From Lunularia cruciata (lineage: Eukaryota > Streptophyta > Marchantiopsida > Lunulariales > Lunulariaceae), in contig OX419761.1 in assembly GCA_948567375.1 (NCBI GenBank), forward strand, positions 622,501 to 686,500: a DNA stretch of 64,000 nucleotides. The letters run 5' to 3'. The notes beneath the pieces were generated by a model. The model worked only from the letters and a program-made list of their open reading frames with translations, made no database searches and had not been told where the DNA came from. Position numbers and translations under genes: made by a program. Positions 30,925 to 43,246 of the stretch are shown here, one piece after another. Within the stretch, counting starts at the first letter, position 1. Each line of letters begins with the position of its first letter.

Positions 30925-32536
30925 GCAGTTGCCTTCAAATGAATATTCTTGATGCACACATCACTTACTTCCTCCTTGATTTTACTCAGCCACATCGCCT
31001 GCTCCTTCAATTCTCCAGCTTGCATGTGCAGTTCTTTCTCTTTTGATGCAAAGCTCTCTTGTAACATCTTGAAAGTCTTCTTCTTCAAGACTTCATCCCT
31101 CCAAAGTTCTTCAATTTCTTCATTTCTTTGGAATTGTTGCTCTTGCAGCCCCTTCACTTCACTTAACAGATGCTCCACCACCTGCAACTCCTTCATCCCC
31201 TTCCTACAATCTTGGGGAATTACATTCCAATGCTCCTTTAATAGCTCCAGCAACGGGGTGACCACTTTTATCAGATATAGTATCCCACCAAAGCTTTCTT
31301 TATCTTCATCACCATCTTCGTCTTCAGTCTTCACCTCCTTCATCGGCTCCTTCATCCGAAGTCGCAATCTTTGTATCTTCAAAGACACCACATCTGAACT
31401 TTCTTCTTCTTTACCGATTGAACTCGGCCCCGGAGGATACTCCTCCTTTTCCTCTGGTCTCTGCTTATTCACTACCATGGCTACGCAATGACTCGTTGTT
31501 TTGGGTACTCTGTCAATCATCGGATGATGAGCTTCACTGACCGCCATTGATTGCTGAACCTTAGGTTCCCCCTCACGATCATTTCCAGACTAATCACTTT
31601 TTAAGGTGAGTTCATCTTCTTTGGATTCCTCCTCTTGTGACTCGATTTCTTCTTCAGACTCTGATTCCGATGATGTTCTCTCACCATCTTCTTATTCTGT
31701 CTTCAAGTCTTCCTTTCAGTGGGAGGTGACTTTGCTTCTTTGGGTTTACTATGCTTCTTTGTCTACGGACTTGTGACTTCTTCTATCTTCCATTGTCTGG
31801 TCTTCAAGAAATGATCATCATTGGCTAGTACATGTATCATATACTGTCGCTCTTCTTTGTCTGATTTCCATCTTAAGTCAGAATGGAAATGGGACACCAT
31901 GCAATGTTGTTCCTCTAGTGTTAGCAAGTTCAACCCGAAGTAGAAATGCGCTGCAAATGGTGTGAAATAATGAGGAGGAGAACCTGTTTGCCAATTGATC
32001 ACTATCTGCTTCGTTCGGTGGTGAAAACACTTCGCCCAATTCACCTTGACTCCTACAAACATCTGGTGGAAGAAGACCGCTTGCTGCATGTTCACATACG
32101 TTGTTTGCTTTGGCTTGAACATGGCCATCATTGCCCCCTTGATACTTCTCCTAATCGGATCCCGATAGGACTCTACCTTATAGCCATTCGTGGTTCTTGG
32201 AGCAAAGAACGAGTTTCAAATTTCCACCGTCTCTTCTGCAGCATCACACTTCCGATAGGAGGTGATCCTCATTGGCTCTCCTGCTTCCTTCCCCAATACT
32301 AACCTCCAATCCGACTCAGTCCATCGAGCCAGATTTCCTCTCTTCCCTTCAACTTTAGGACCCTCCTCACAATTACTAGCAGCTATCTCTGCCATCACTC
32401 CTGGGAAACTAAAATTCCAGTTCCATGCTAAAAATGTAATACAAAGTCTATTCAAGACTTCAATTTTGGCCACTACATCTAACCTACAAATTGCAAAACT
32501 CCGCACCGCTAGTGCATTTGTGACCTTCTTTGCCAT
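30925..32536 (-). pseudogene. LTR-encoded ORF of S1, N-terminal and middle part (subfamily 2)
   Basis: The minus-strand frame reads MAKKVTNALAV, ICRLDVVAKIEVLNRLCITF, WTESDWRLVLGKEAG, then TTYVNMQQAVFFHQMF and HYFTPFAAHFYFGLNLL, the same N-terminal block as subfamily 1. An acidic stretch follows, then a coiled coil (31547-30889: VEHLLSEVKGLQEQQFQRN). The start of the protein before MAKK is lost compared with S4. Several stops and frame changes are present. Function unknown. Confidence 0.72.
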
Positions 32537-33105
32537 GATCTGCTCTCATGTTCTATGACACTAAAAGACAATGCCCTCTCCTGGATGAGACACTCTAACC
32601 CCTTTTGGATTTTGGAAATTTTCACTCTTAATTGGCTTTTGAACACGCATTACTGCAGGATGACTACTCAAAGGAATTGGAAATTTATTTGGCATATTCA
32701 ACTTGTCCCTGTGCAATTGCAATCTTATATTACCCCGAATTGCAATCATTCTTCAGTCAATTTCAAATTCGACTTCCCCTCTTCTGCGTGTTGATGTCCG
32801 ATCACTATCAAGACATGCTTCTTTTGCCTCCGCCGTTTCTTGAAGTGTACTTTCTTGCCACATACCAAGGTTGTTAGACGGTCTTTGTATCACCTGCGCC
32901 TTTTGACCCAAAGACAGTGCTCTTTGGACTTTTTTCCATTGTACCCTTCTTCTGAGTACCTCCATCATTGGATCTGATGTCGCCTTCTTCAGATGTCCTC
33001 CGAAGTCACTTCTGTCCATTCTTCTTCCGCAATTTGGCTTTCCGTGCTTACTTCTTCCCTTAAACACTAATAAACAAAGAAAAAATAAAAAATGTGGGCA
33101 CCACA

Positions 33106-33206
33106 TATGGCTTGACTGTAATCACTGCCTAGTTGTTGGCAGTTTATAGTGATAGATCAAGTACTGATTTGAGTTGAGTTGAGTTGAGTGTGGTAAACAA
33201 TCTGAT
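33106..33206 (+). mobile_element. Copy 1 3' LTR, second segment (end of box Y)
   Basis: Sequence GGCTTGACTGTAATCACTGCC and the following GAGTTGAGTT repeats continue box Y from 25619. It stops at CTGATTA, followed by a second box X. Confidence 0.8.
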
Positions 33207-33209
33207 TAT

Positions 33210-33314
33210 TGTGGCACTTTAGAGTCTATGTATGACTTATGTGTGAGTTGTGCTTCTATAGTGTATGATGTTGACAGCAATGTATATTGTGTAGCGATGT
33301 ATATATAAACAACA
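33210..33314 (+). repeat. Second copy of box X after box Y
   Basis: TGTGGCACTTTAGAGTC to TATATAAACAACA repeats the about 105-bp start of the 3' LTR (25163-25269). A TATA-like TATATATAAAC lies at 33300. The same X-Y-X order appears in reversed copy 4 (45145-45801). Confidence 0.75.
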
Positions 33315-33323
33315 GAGATAAGG

Positions 33324-36300
33324 TGTGGTACCCACATTTTTCCATTTTTGATTGTTTTGTTAGCATTTAAAACAGAAGTAGATGGTTAGAACCTAAAGAG
33401 GGCTAACCTCGGAAGAAATAAGAAGAAGCGGAGAGGTGAAGTAAAACCCAAAGTCAACCTTGGGTCAAGACGTGAAGTAAGAGCCCGAAGACACAAAGAC
33501 AAAGAAGGAGATGGAGAGACTTTGTATTGGGTGGCGTGAGCAGATCCAAAGAACTTGTAACAAACGTCTTTGGAGTCAGCACAATCAAGAAAGTACGTGG
33601 GAAGAAAGTAATGACCTCGAGATCAAGAACTTCTTGATAATGATAGGCAACAACTTCACCAAATCGGAAATTTGAGAGGAAGAGCAACTGAAGAGTGACT
33701 GATTGGTGTAGGACTATAAAATTACAAGTTGCACAAGGAGGAGGAGCAATGTCTAGTCACTACCCGGTGCCTAATCAAAGTAGACCCGAAGTGATGCAAA
33801 TTGCAAATCTGCAGGAAGAGGAGTGGGTTAGGATTTTGAGGACGATCTTCTACAAGAGGAAAGTGAGGAAGCACACGATGACTCCAAAAGTGAGCAAGCA
33901 GAGTGCGGTGAGAGGGCTTGAAATTTGTAGATTAGAAGTAATAGCAAGGGTCAAAGTATTGACGAGACTTTGCATCACGTTCCTGTCCTGGAACTGGAAC
34001 TTCAATTCTCCAGGTTTCATGGTAGAAATTGTAGCAAGCAATTGTAAAGATGGCCCGAAACATGAGGGGAAGAGAGGGAATCCTGCTTGATGGACAGAGG
34101 CGGATTGGAGAGTAGTGTTGGGGAGAGAAGCAAGAGAGGTAGGATGTACCACCTTCTATCGGAAGTGTGATGCTTCAGAAGAGACTGCTGAAGTAAGGAA
34201 GTCGTTCAATCGACCCCGCACTAAGAATAGTTATAAGGTGGATAGTTATAGAGACCCTAAGTGGAGAGGAATAGTAAGCATGATGATGGCCATGTTCAAA
34301 CCAAAGCGAACCACTTATGTTACTATGCAACAGGTGGTGTTCTTTCACCAAATGTTTGCAGGAGAGGCAATAGATTGGGTGAAATGTCTACATCAGAGAG
34401 TGGGGCAGATGATTTCAGGATGGAGAATAGATATGCCACCACATTACTTTGTGCCATTCGCAGTGCACTTTTATTTTGGGTTGAACTTGCTGACTTTGGA
34501 AGAACAAAGTTGAATGTGTTTGCACTTTCATCCAGATTTACGCAAGGAGGCCGATGAAGATGAGCAATATTATATGGAGAGAGTGCAAGAGGGGGATGAG
34601 TACTACAAGGAGAGTGGGAAGGAGAAGATCATAGCAATTGACCTTCCAAGGGCACGAAAGAGAGCCAAGCCTGAGAGTAGTGTTGTGATAGTACAACCCC
34701 AGAAAGTTCCAAAGCTTAACCCAATGGCGGTGGTAGTAAAGACAAAGGAAGTCATGCAAGCAGAAGAAGAAGAAGAATTGGAAGTAGAAACCAGATCAAA
34801 AGAAGTAATGTTGGGAGAAGAAGAGGAGTTCACACTACAAAGTGAAGAATTGAGCAATGACAGCAAAGGCAAAGCGGAGGTTCAGCAAATAAGACAACCA
34901 ATGAAGGAGGCCAAAAAACCAAGTCCCAAAGTTTCCATGCTGGAACAAGGCAATGAGAAGAAGAAGGGAGAGGAAGTCGTGGCACAACCCTCAACTGCCA
35001 AGGGTAAGAATGCTCTGAATGTATCTACAATGGGGCCTAGTAAAATTACTTAGGAAGAGGGAGAAAGTTCCAAAGAAGAAACTTTGAAGGTGCAAAGATC
35101 TTGACTTTGGAGCAAGGTACAAGACATAGAGGGGTCGGAACCCAAAGTTCAAGCCGAGGACGTAAGGTGCAAAGGAATGGACTATTTGTCTAAAGTTGAA
35201 TGTCCGCTGTTGACGATGTTGTAGCAAAAGAAGATGGAGATGATAAGTGCCAAACTCAAAGTACCGGATGAATTAGCAGTAGTAAAGGCTTGGAGTGCCA
35301 AAACCTCGTTACTATGAAGTAAGCTGACAAGGGTGGAGATGGAGGTCAAAGAACTTTGGTAGTGAGGAAGTTCTTCGGAGTAAGCACTTTGAGATGACAA
35401 GGGAAGAATTAGTAAAGAGTCACAAGGAAGCAACTCTTTACTAATGACCGTGATGGCTGTAGGGTTGAAAGGAGAACTTGCAGATGTGCGAGTAGAGTTG
35501 ATACACTCCAAAGCAATTGTTGCGGTGATGGAGCAAGAGTTGGAGAGCCTCAAGAAGAGGGCAGCGGAGAAAGATCAGGCCTGGCAACAAGAGTTAATGG
35601 AGCGTAGTAGAGAACAAGATTGGTTGTGAGGGTTGATGCAAGTAGTAGAGGAGCAACTCTCTGTGAATCGGAGGGAGAAGGAAGCATTAAAAGCTGAATT
35701 TGAAGATGAGCTCCAGATGTACTGGAGTGAATTGGAAGAAGAAAGGAAGAAGGAGAAGCTTCCGGTTGTGGAAGAAAATAATGAGGTAGAAGGCGTTATT
35801 AATGAAATCAAGGCCATGCTTAGTACGGAAGTTGAATGTAAACTTGAAGAGGCTAGGTTGCATGAGCTGAAGTTACTAGTGCAGGAGACGCGCAAGAGGA
35901 AAGCAAAGGATATGGAGTTAAATAATCTCTTAATTTGTCTGTGAGATCGTGTAGATAGGACAATGTTAGAGGTGGGAGACAATGTGTGTCTCAGACTAGA
36001 TCTTATTAGGACGGAGTAACCTAAACTTTGTAGTGAGGTAGAAGAAGTACAAAGACCCAAAGTTGGAGAAGTAGGAGTGCAAGTGTCTTTGGAGTTGTTC
36101 TTTGAAACTTTAGAGAAGAGTGGATTGGGAGATAAGGGAGTAGATGGATTACCCATGACCTCAATTGTAGATTGTAGTGAAGAAATTGTAAAAATAGGAG
36201 AGTTAGGAGTAAAATTGGATAGACCCAAGGATGGGGAAATTATAGAAACATTCTTGGGTTTGAAATCCAAAGAAGAGGTTGACATTGGATTGGATTAGAA

Positions 36301-37085
36301 ACAGAATTGAGATTTGAAGAGGCAGATATGAAGAGGTGCATTGTCATTTTGGATCTGCAAGTTTTTAGAGTTGTTAGCAAACGGTATAGTTGTTAGAACT
36401 ATTGTTTGCTTCACTATTTAAGAGTGGCATTTGTAGTCATATGTTATTTAGTGCTCATAATTTATGAGAACAGATAAAGCAAAGTGCTGTGAAGCAGTGC
36501 TTGAGCTTGATTCCGAGTATCAACTTTGTGTTTGTGTTTGTGAGTGTGTGGAGAATTTTGAAGTGCAAGTCAATGTGCTTGTTGGATGTTGGATTCCACA
36601 TCCTTGGTCTTTACTCTATGTGTTTGATCCTGAAGGAAGTGCAATCAAAGCAATGCCTTGACAGATCTGAGAGGAATTGTAGTGTTGGTAGTATTCTGCA
36701 TTTGTGAGTGCAACATGAAGTTGATGTGAAGCAATTTTGATCAAGGAAGTTGTGCCTTCTGTGGAGGCGTAGAACACAATTTTGAGGCAAAGTTGTTTTG
36801 CAATGAAGTGCCATTTTTGGGAGAGCCTAAATCATCACAATCAAGATTGTTTGGAAAGATTTGATGGAGTTGTGATTAAGGAATGTGAATTTGTGACAAG
36901 ACTATGAGTCAATGCTTGTTACTCTCTTTTGGATGTGGTTTCTACCTGAGAGATTAAAGATGCAATCAAGAAGAACTACATTGTGACATTTGACTTTGTA
37001 TTTGGACATTTCTGACCAATATCTCTACGGGAATGAACTTTACTTACCCAATTACCGCAAAAGTGATATTTGCCGGATTGTCACA
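33324..37085 (+). mobile_element. S4: solo giant LTR, subfamily 2
   Basis: It runs TGTGGTACCCACA to GGATTGTCACA, 3762 bp, plus strand. The flanking 5 bp are TAAGG and TAAAA, a possible TSD altered by G-to-A changes. It contains the full ORF at 33749-36298. Confidence 0.85.
33749..36298 (+). pseudogene. LTR-encoded ORF of S4 (subfamily 2), near full length
   Basis: ATG at 33749 (MSSHYPVPN) follows a TATA box (CTATAAAATT, about 33714) by some 30 nt, the same spacing as subfamily 1, and both subfamilies start Met-Ser-Ser. The N-terminal block (VLTRLCITFLSWNWNF, VVFFHQMFAGEAIDW, PHYFVPFAVHFYFGLNLL) is followed by an acidic linker, coiled coil (35444-35944) and C-terminal module (VSLELFFETLEKSGLGDKG) ending at TAG 36296. 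TGA at 34088 stands for the Arg of ARWTE, TGA at 34511 for Arg of RMVSH; TAG/TGA codons near 35051-35225 and a few frame changes follow. Function unknown. Confidence 0.78.
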
Positions 37086-37751
37086 TAAAATCCTTCCATT
37101 TTGACTAATCTTGGTGTCCATGCTACTTATCCTTTGAATCCTTCCCATTTACAATGTAATGCACAATAGCTTGAGAGTTTTTGGCCACCATAAGTGATGC
37201 TAGTATCTCATGACTTGTGATAGCTCAAGAGTTTGCAGTCATTGTAGTGATGCCCATCTAGATTTCCAAAGGGTGGTAATATGTTGAGGTGATGTTGTGG
37301 CTCAAGTGTGCCCAGGTTGTGTCATGACATGACCTATTTGAGGAGATCATCACTCTAGAATGATTGAACCACAATGGGGAGTGCACCTCCTTTAACAACA
37401 GACAATGCCTCTTGGCTAATTGAGCTTACACCCCCATGAGCCATGTTGTTCCTTTGTTTTTTAATTGTTCCACAAACAAATCTAGCAAAGGCTAGGGTAG
37501 TAAATGAGAATTGTATTAGGATAATGAGGCTTGATGGCACTTGCTATAGGAGATCACGTTCCAAATAAAGAGATCTCAAATAAATGGTTACATTTTGAAA
37601 TGGATAAGTGCATGTATAATATTTGCACAATTTCCTTATGAATAGAGTTGATGCATGAGATGACGAAGACTTTGATTTGAAGGAGGAAATCATTGATGAT
37701 AGGGAGTCTACCATTCACCAAGACCACAATAAAGACTTGTTCCAAGGTGTT
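37086..37751. other. Spacer between two LTRs
   Basis: About 670 bp of AT-rich sequence with no conserved coding potential that I can see. It may be part of an older element or unique DNA. Confidence 0.4.
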
Positions 37752-38630
37752 TGTGACAACCCGGCAAATATCACTTTTGTGGTAATCGTGTAAGTAAAGT
37801 TCGTTCCCGCAAAGATACTATCCAGAATTGGTCAAATACGAAGTCAAAAGTCACAATTGCAGTTCTTCTTGATTGCTTCTTTAATCTCTTAGGTAGAAAC
37901 TACACCCAGAAGAGAGTAACAAGCTCACAATCTTGACAACTTGTCACAATACGCACACATAATCACATCATAGTAAATTCTATCCAAACAACTCTTGATT
38001 GTGATGATTCAGATTCTCCCAAAGACGGCACTTCACTGCGAGGACCGATTTTGCCTCAGAATTGTGTTCCACCCCTCCACTGAAGGCACAACTTCCTCGA
38101 TCAAAATTGCTTCACATCAACTCCGTGCTGCACTCACCAATGCAGAATACTAACAACACTACAATTCCTCTCAAATCTGTCAAGGCATTGCTCCGATGCA
38201 CTTCACTTAGGATCAAACACACAAAATGAAGATCAAGGCTAAAGATTCCAACATCCACAAACACACTGACTTGCTCTTCAGAATTATCCACACACTCACA
38301 AACACAAACACAAAATTGACAATTGGAATTAAGCTTAAGCGACGAGTACTGAGAACAGCACTTTGCTTTATCTATCTTTAGAAATATGAATATTGAATAA
38401 CATCGTACTGCAAATGCTCCACTTAAATACTGAAGCAAACGGCAGACTTACCTACCTAAGCACCGCTTCCTAACATCCTTTCCTACCTACAGATCCCAAG
38501 GGATAATCTATCTCTTCATATCTTCCCTTTCCTACCTCAAAATTGACTTCTATCCCGATCCGATGACTACCTCATCATCGGCTTCCAAACCCGATGATCT
38601 TCTTACTATTTCACCTTCTTTGGGTATGGC

Positions 38631-39166
38631 TTATTCTACCAAATCCTTTACTAATTCTACGACTTCTGCACTAGGAACTATAATTGCACTAAGGAGTGAC
38701 TTATCTAACTCATTATCTCCTGATCCACTTTTCTCTAATGTGTCAATTAGCAAGTCCGATGACACCTGTACTCCTACTTCTGCAACATCGGGTCTAATTA
38801 CAATCAATTCCTTTGCTAATTCTACTATATCCTCATCACAAATTGTAATTGAAAGCATGGGTACACTATCTACGCCTTCAATTTGTAACCCACTTTCCTC
38901 TAATGCTTCATGTTATTGACCCGAAGACACTTACAATCTGATCTTGCACTTTGGATTTATTCACTACTGCTACTTCTCCTTCAATTCTTGTTCCATCTTC
39001 AATCGGAACTGAAATTGATGTCATGGGTATCCTAGCTATCTATTCTTTCTCTATCCTGAATCTCTCTAATGCCTCTGGCAAGATTCCCAAATTCATCTTC
39101 ATTGCACACCGAGGTCCAACTATCTCAAATACAGTCGTCTTTGTCTTGAGTCGAAGAAGCTTCTAA
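38631..39166 (-). pseudogene. Coding remnant in S5 (C-terminal module of the LTR ORF)
   Basis: The minus strand encodes VQVSSDLLIDTLEKSGSGDNELDKS (split here for length: VQVSSDLLIDTLE, then KSGSGDNELDKS), the same module that ends the ORF in S1, S2 and S3, preceded by a shorter acidic region. The frame is interrupted near 38920. Whether subfamily 3 ever encoded a complete short protein is unclear. Confidence 0.55.
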
Positions 39167-39179
39167 CTCAAAGTTGTGT

Positions 39180-39316
39180 AAACCCGAAGTCCAACATCCG
39201 AAGATCAAAGTCTCAAGTCTCAAGTCCGAAGTCCGAAGATCCACCCTAAAGTCCAAAGATGCCAATCCGAAGTCCAAAGATCCAACCCGATGATCGAAGA
39301 TCCAACCCGAAGACAC
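39180..39316. repeat. CGAAGTC/CGAAGATC repeat cluster in S5
   Basis: About 135 bp contain many imperfect copies of CCGAAGTCC and CGAAGATCC (CTTCGG core on the LTR strand). S6 has a matching cluster at 57658-57780. It lies in the U3 half of the LTR and could be a promoter enhancer array; that role is inferred from position. Confidence 0.7.
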
Positions 39317-40273
39317 TAAACTACTTTGTACAATTACTCCTAAAACTTTAAATACTTGTAACTTCTTCTACAGACCTCCAAACTTTGCGATTTTGGTATC
39401 AACAGAAAGCCCTGAACGAGACGCTTCCAACGAGATATAGCATCTTTGATTTGGACTTGTGAACATTGAGATATAGCTCCCGCAAGAATCTCGATCTATA
39501 ACTTCTATTCCTCCTTCGGGTCTGCACTCTTTCAATCTTGGCTGAGTCCGTCTTCATTTGACACAAAGTCGACTTCTTTGGGCTTGATAAAAATACAAAT
39601 TTCCTCTCATTTCTTCTCTATTTGGTTTCAATTTGGTTTTAGCAAGGCACTCTTCTTCAAAACTTGTCCAAAATGAAAAATGTGGGTACCACAGTATTTT
39701 CATGAGGAATGTCTAGAATTACATATACTAAGAGTGAAATAATGATCAATGTTCCATAAATTGTGTTTTTTGTGTTGTCAAAGATGCGGGCATAAAAGAT
39801 GGTATGTGCAATTGGTTTGATGATACTATTTAGTGCAATAGGTATGTTTGTATTACCTATTTACTTTTACTTCCAGTTTGAATTGCTAGCTTTGCCTCTC
39901 TAGGTGCATAGCAAAATCTTGTAATAATCTGCTATGAAAAGTCATTTTTCTTTTGATTTTAAGCATATAAGTGAATATTCATATATTCATTTGAGCATAG
40001 CATTCAATATCTGAAGTGGCATGCATCATCTCATGAAAGAAGGGTGTTTCACTAAGCAAGGCATTGTGGAAAACTAGAGAAGTGCAGTTCTAAGGAAGGA
40101 AAATCATCAAACAAGTAGGAAACATAATGTTAGTGGGTGGTAGATGTGGGAAGCAATGTGTTACATGATAGGATATGAGAGTATATAGGAGATGAGAGGA
40201 TAGTGGATCCCAAAAAAGGGCTTTGAGCACAATGTCATGTTGTGGTTTGCATAATGCATGAAAAAGTAAATCA

Positions 40274-40312
40274 GTGTGGTTTATCTGTGTGGTTTATCTG
40301 TGTGGTTTATCT
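40274..40312. repeat. 13-bp tandem repeat, three units
   Basis: GTGTGGTTTATCT is repeated three times without mismatch. Probably replication slippage. Confidence 0.9.
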
Positions 40313-43246
40313 CCGTAAAGATGGAGTAGGTTGTATGATGGATCCCTCGGTTGAGCTATTACCATGTAAGCAATTTATGTACATGTATACAATTGGCCAC
40401 ATGGATTATGGTCCTGTCTTCTTTGAGGGCTCTTATGTATATAGGTGGTGGAGAGTTGAGAGGAAGGGTGTTTTAGTTTGAGGAGTCTCGAGCGGAAGGA
40501 GGATGTTGGAAGTGAGTTGTGGTCAAGAGTGAGTGTTAGAGTATGGGAGGAAGATTTAAGCATGATTTCCCATACTCTTGATCTACCACTCTCAAATCCT
40601 TTCCTCATTAGGCTTCATATTTTACATTGCAATAGCTTACGGGATTGGATGGTGCCACGTTTCAAGACGGTATTCACAAAGTCAATGATGGAAACCCATA
40701 TCCTATTGTTCTTTTGGTGCTTACTTGCAAGTAAGTCTGGGACTTGACAATCTACGTGCTCTAGTAGATGGAGAATGGCTCAATTTCTCTCATGAGCTTC
40801 AAGGTGAGTTGTGGGGTCCACTTGTAAAAAAGTGAAAAGGCTAAATGACAAAATTGCAAGAGATTGAGTTCCAAGAGGGAAAGTTGAGAGCTTTTTTGAC
40901 AATTGAAGGAGTTTGAGGAGTGCATTGAAGAAAACAAAGACCATAGTTGGAGAGAAGAGATGACAAGCTATAATTTAGAGACCAATTGAGTGATTTAAAT
41001 CAATTCTATGGGAGATATGATCGATTGAAAAAAGGGGATACAATTGATAGTTAGGAGCACTAGAAAGATAATTTGGAGAGTTTTGTGAGACATTTTCACA
41101 ATCTGTTCAAATCATTGGATATTAGCAAAGTGTTTGCAGTGTTGAGCTTAAGAAATTTTAGGGTTTGATAAATCTCAAAATAGATCTGGTCAATTGAATT
41201 TGGAGCTTTTAGAAAGTGAGGTGTTGGAGATGAGATGCTGATCAGGTTTGGAATTTTGGTCACTTCTAATGTTGTGGTTTGAATCACCTTATGAAAATTT
41301 CTAGTATTTTTGGTGGCTATGGTTTGCACTTCAATGCAAAGGTTTCATGTGAGTTCCTCAAATAAAAAATTCCTTGTCTTGGATCAAGCATACTTGGGTC
41401 TTTAGAGCTCACAAGTTAGCTCAGCTTAGGAATTGATCCATATCTAGGGTTTGGGGTTGGATTAGGGTACTAAAATTTATAGAAGTCTAGACAAGGGAAC
41501 AACTAGCTAACATGAAAGTTTTGGTTGACTTTAGCTCCATGGAAAGTGAGAGCTAATGCAACAAACTCTACTAAAAATATTGTTGTAAGCTTGATGGAGC
41601 ATTTTTATCATGATTGAGTGTCAATTCTCCTATTTATGTTCTATGATTGATGATTTTAGGTTTCAAGAGTGTTTTTGAGTATTAAATGCACCTCTAATCC
41701 AAATATCTGGGGAAATTTACCCAAAACCAAGAGCAAACCCTAAATTAGGGTGGAAATTACATAAAGGAGCCAAGTTTGAGAGATTTTAGAAGAGCTATAG
41801 TGATTAGATTGTGGCTTATTTCATATCATTAGAAAGCTTATCTCACATAATTTCTATTGAATCTTAGAACATTGGAATCCAAGTCACATAGATAAAGTTA
41901 TGCCCATCTGAGTTACATAAGATTTTCCTATTCAAAAGACATAGGATTACCCACTTGGAGTACAAATTGGTTGAAGGCTGAAGTACATATTGGATGAAGC
42001 TTGGAGAACATATTCAAATTAGCTTGTTGACAGAGCAAGAGGGCTCTCAAGCTCAATTCCAACAAAAAACACAAAGAGTTGTTGTTGAATTTCTTATGAT
42101 TGGATCCTCTTTGTGCTTGCATGCTTGTTTGTACACCTAGTTGATTTGGATAGGTATGCAAGCATTGCACTTAGGTTCTTTCCTTCTAGGAGTTCTATGT
42201 ATTTCTCCTTGGTAATGCTTGAAGTGATAACTAGTAGACTAAGAGTATGTGTTATGATGGTAGGTTAGGTTGCTCGTTACTACCCTTCCCGATAGTAAGA
42301 ATACCAAAACCTAGAGTGAAGGGTTCTACTTGTTGAGATCTACATGCGCTCAAACTAATAAGGACAGGTTTATCTACAACCTTTGATCTATAGGCTCCAC
42401 AATTAGGCACCCTATGTGTTCATAGAGATAGAAACGCAAAGTATGATTATGAGAGTCCCTAAATACCATAAACTAAATGTTCATGCTTTAGTGTAGGTTG
42501 ATTATTACTCCAAAAAGCCTGAACAACCTCAATGCCCCACTAAGTACTAAGTACTAAGCACCCAAGTAGCTATGCCAATGCCAATATCAATCTCTTGTTT
42601 GAAATCTCATGAGTGCTATCATAGTAAATTGTGCAAGAATGTTGTGGAGCCTTAGATGAGTAGAGGAGGTTAAAAGAAGAAAAATTAACTTAACATAGTG
42701 CAACATGTGACAAAGTCAAAGTATTATTATGGAATGGATATGATGCACCTTAGTAATAAGTGAAAAGAAAATGGTTAATATTGTGGGAATTGCAACAAAA
42801 AAACATGCAATTTGCAATATGAGTGGTGAGGAAAGCAGAATCAAAGACAAAAATGCATGGAAAACAAGGACTAGAGTATTATAATCAATGCAATAACATT
42901 AGGGGAGAGTAAGGGAACGATAAAGGCTAAGTGAGGGCAAGGGGGAAGTAGTGAGTGGATGTTATACACATAATCCAAGGTAAGAGACAATAATATAATG
43001 CAATGTGCTTCCATGCAATAGGATAAGTGATAAGGACAATACATATAAAAAAGATTATGACAATTTTTTGATTTAATTGAAGTATCTTTAAGACCCTCAC
43101 CACCTTCCAAGAGATAGGCTATTGTAAAATGAAAGATCAAACTAGTGCCATATGAGAAGACTTCTACAACTTCACTAACCTAAATTTTGCAACCCATACA
43201 CAATGGGTTTGGACTTTAACACCCATTTGTGCATGTGTGTGGTACT

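Larger units (their letters stand above)
25620..33105 (-). mobile_element. S1: solo giant LTR, subfamily 2, with a second solo LTR nested in it
   Basis: On the minus strand it starts TGTGGTGCCCACA (33105) and ends GTTGTCACA (25620). The flanks are TGTGG (25615-25619) and TATGG (33106-33110), a TSD with one mismatch inside the copy 1 LTR. Without the nested S2 the LTR is about 3.73 kb. No internal gag-pol lies between its ends, so it is a solo LTR left by LTR-LTR recombination. Confidence 0.88.
37752..39693 (-). mobile_element. S5: short solo LTR (subfamily 3, 1.94 kb)
   Basis: On the minus strand it starts TGTGGTACCCACATTTTTC (39693) and ends GGTTGTCACA (37752). Flanks GTGTT (37747-37751) and GTATT (39694-39698) form a TSD with one mismatch. 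It keeps the terminal sequences and C-terminal coding module of the giant LTR but lacks the N-terminal block. S6 (56237-58156) has the same structure, so this is a distinct amplified form. Confidence 0.85.

Noticed and set aside
39180-39316. CRISPR-like array
   Set aside because: Units are short, irregular and without unique spacers, inside a plant LTR. It is a promoter-type or minisatellite repeat.
39694-43246. Short ORFs in the AT-rich region as genes
   Set aside because: They are below 90 codons, show no recognisable motif or conserved neighbour, and occur at the density expected by chance.
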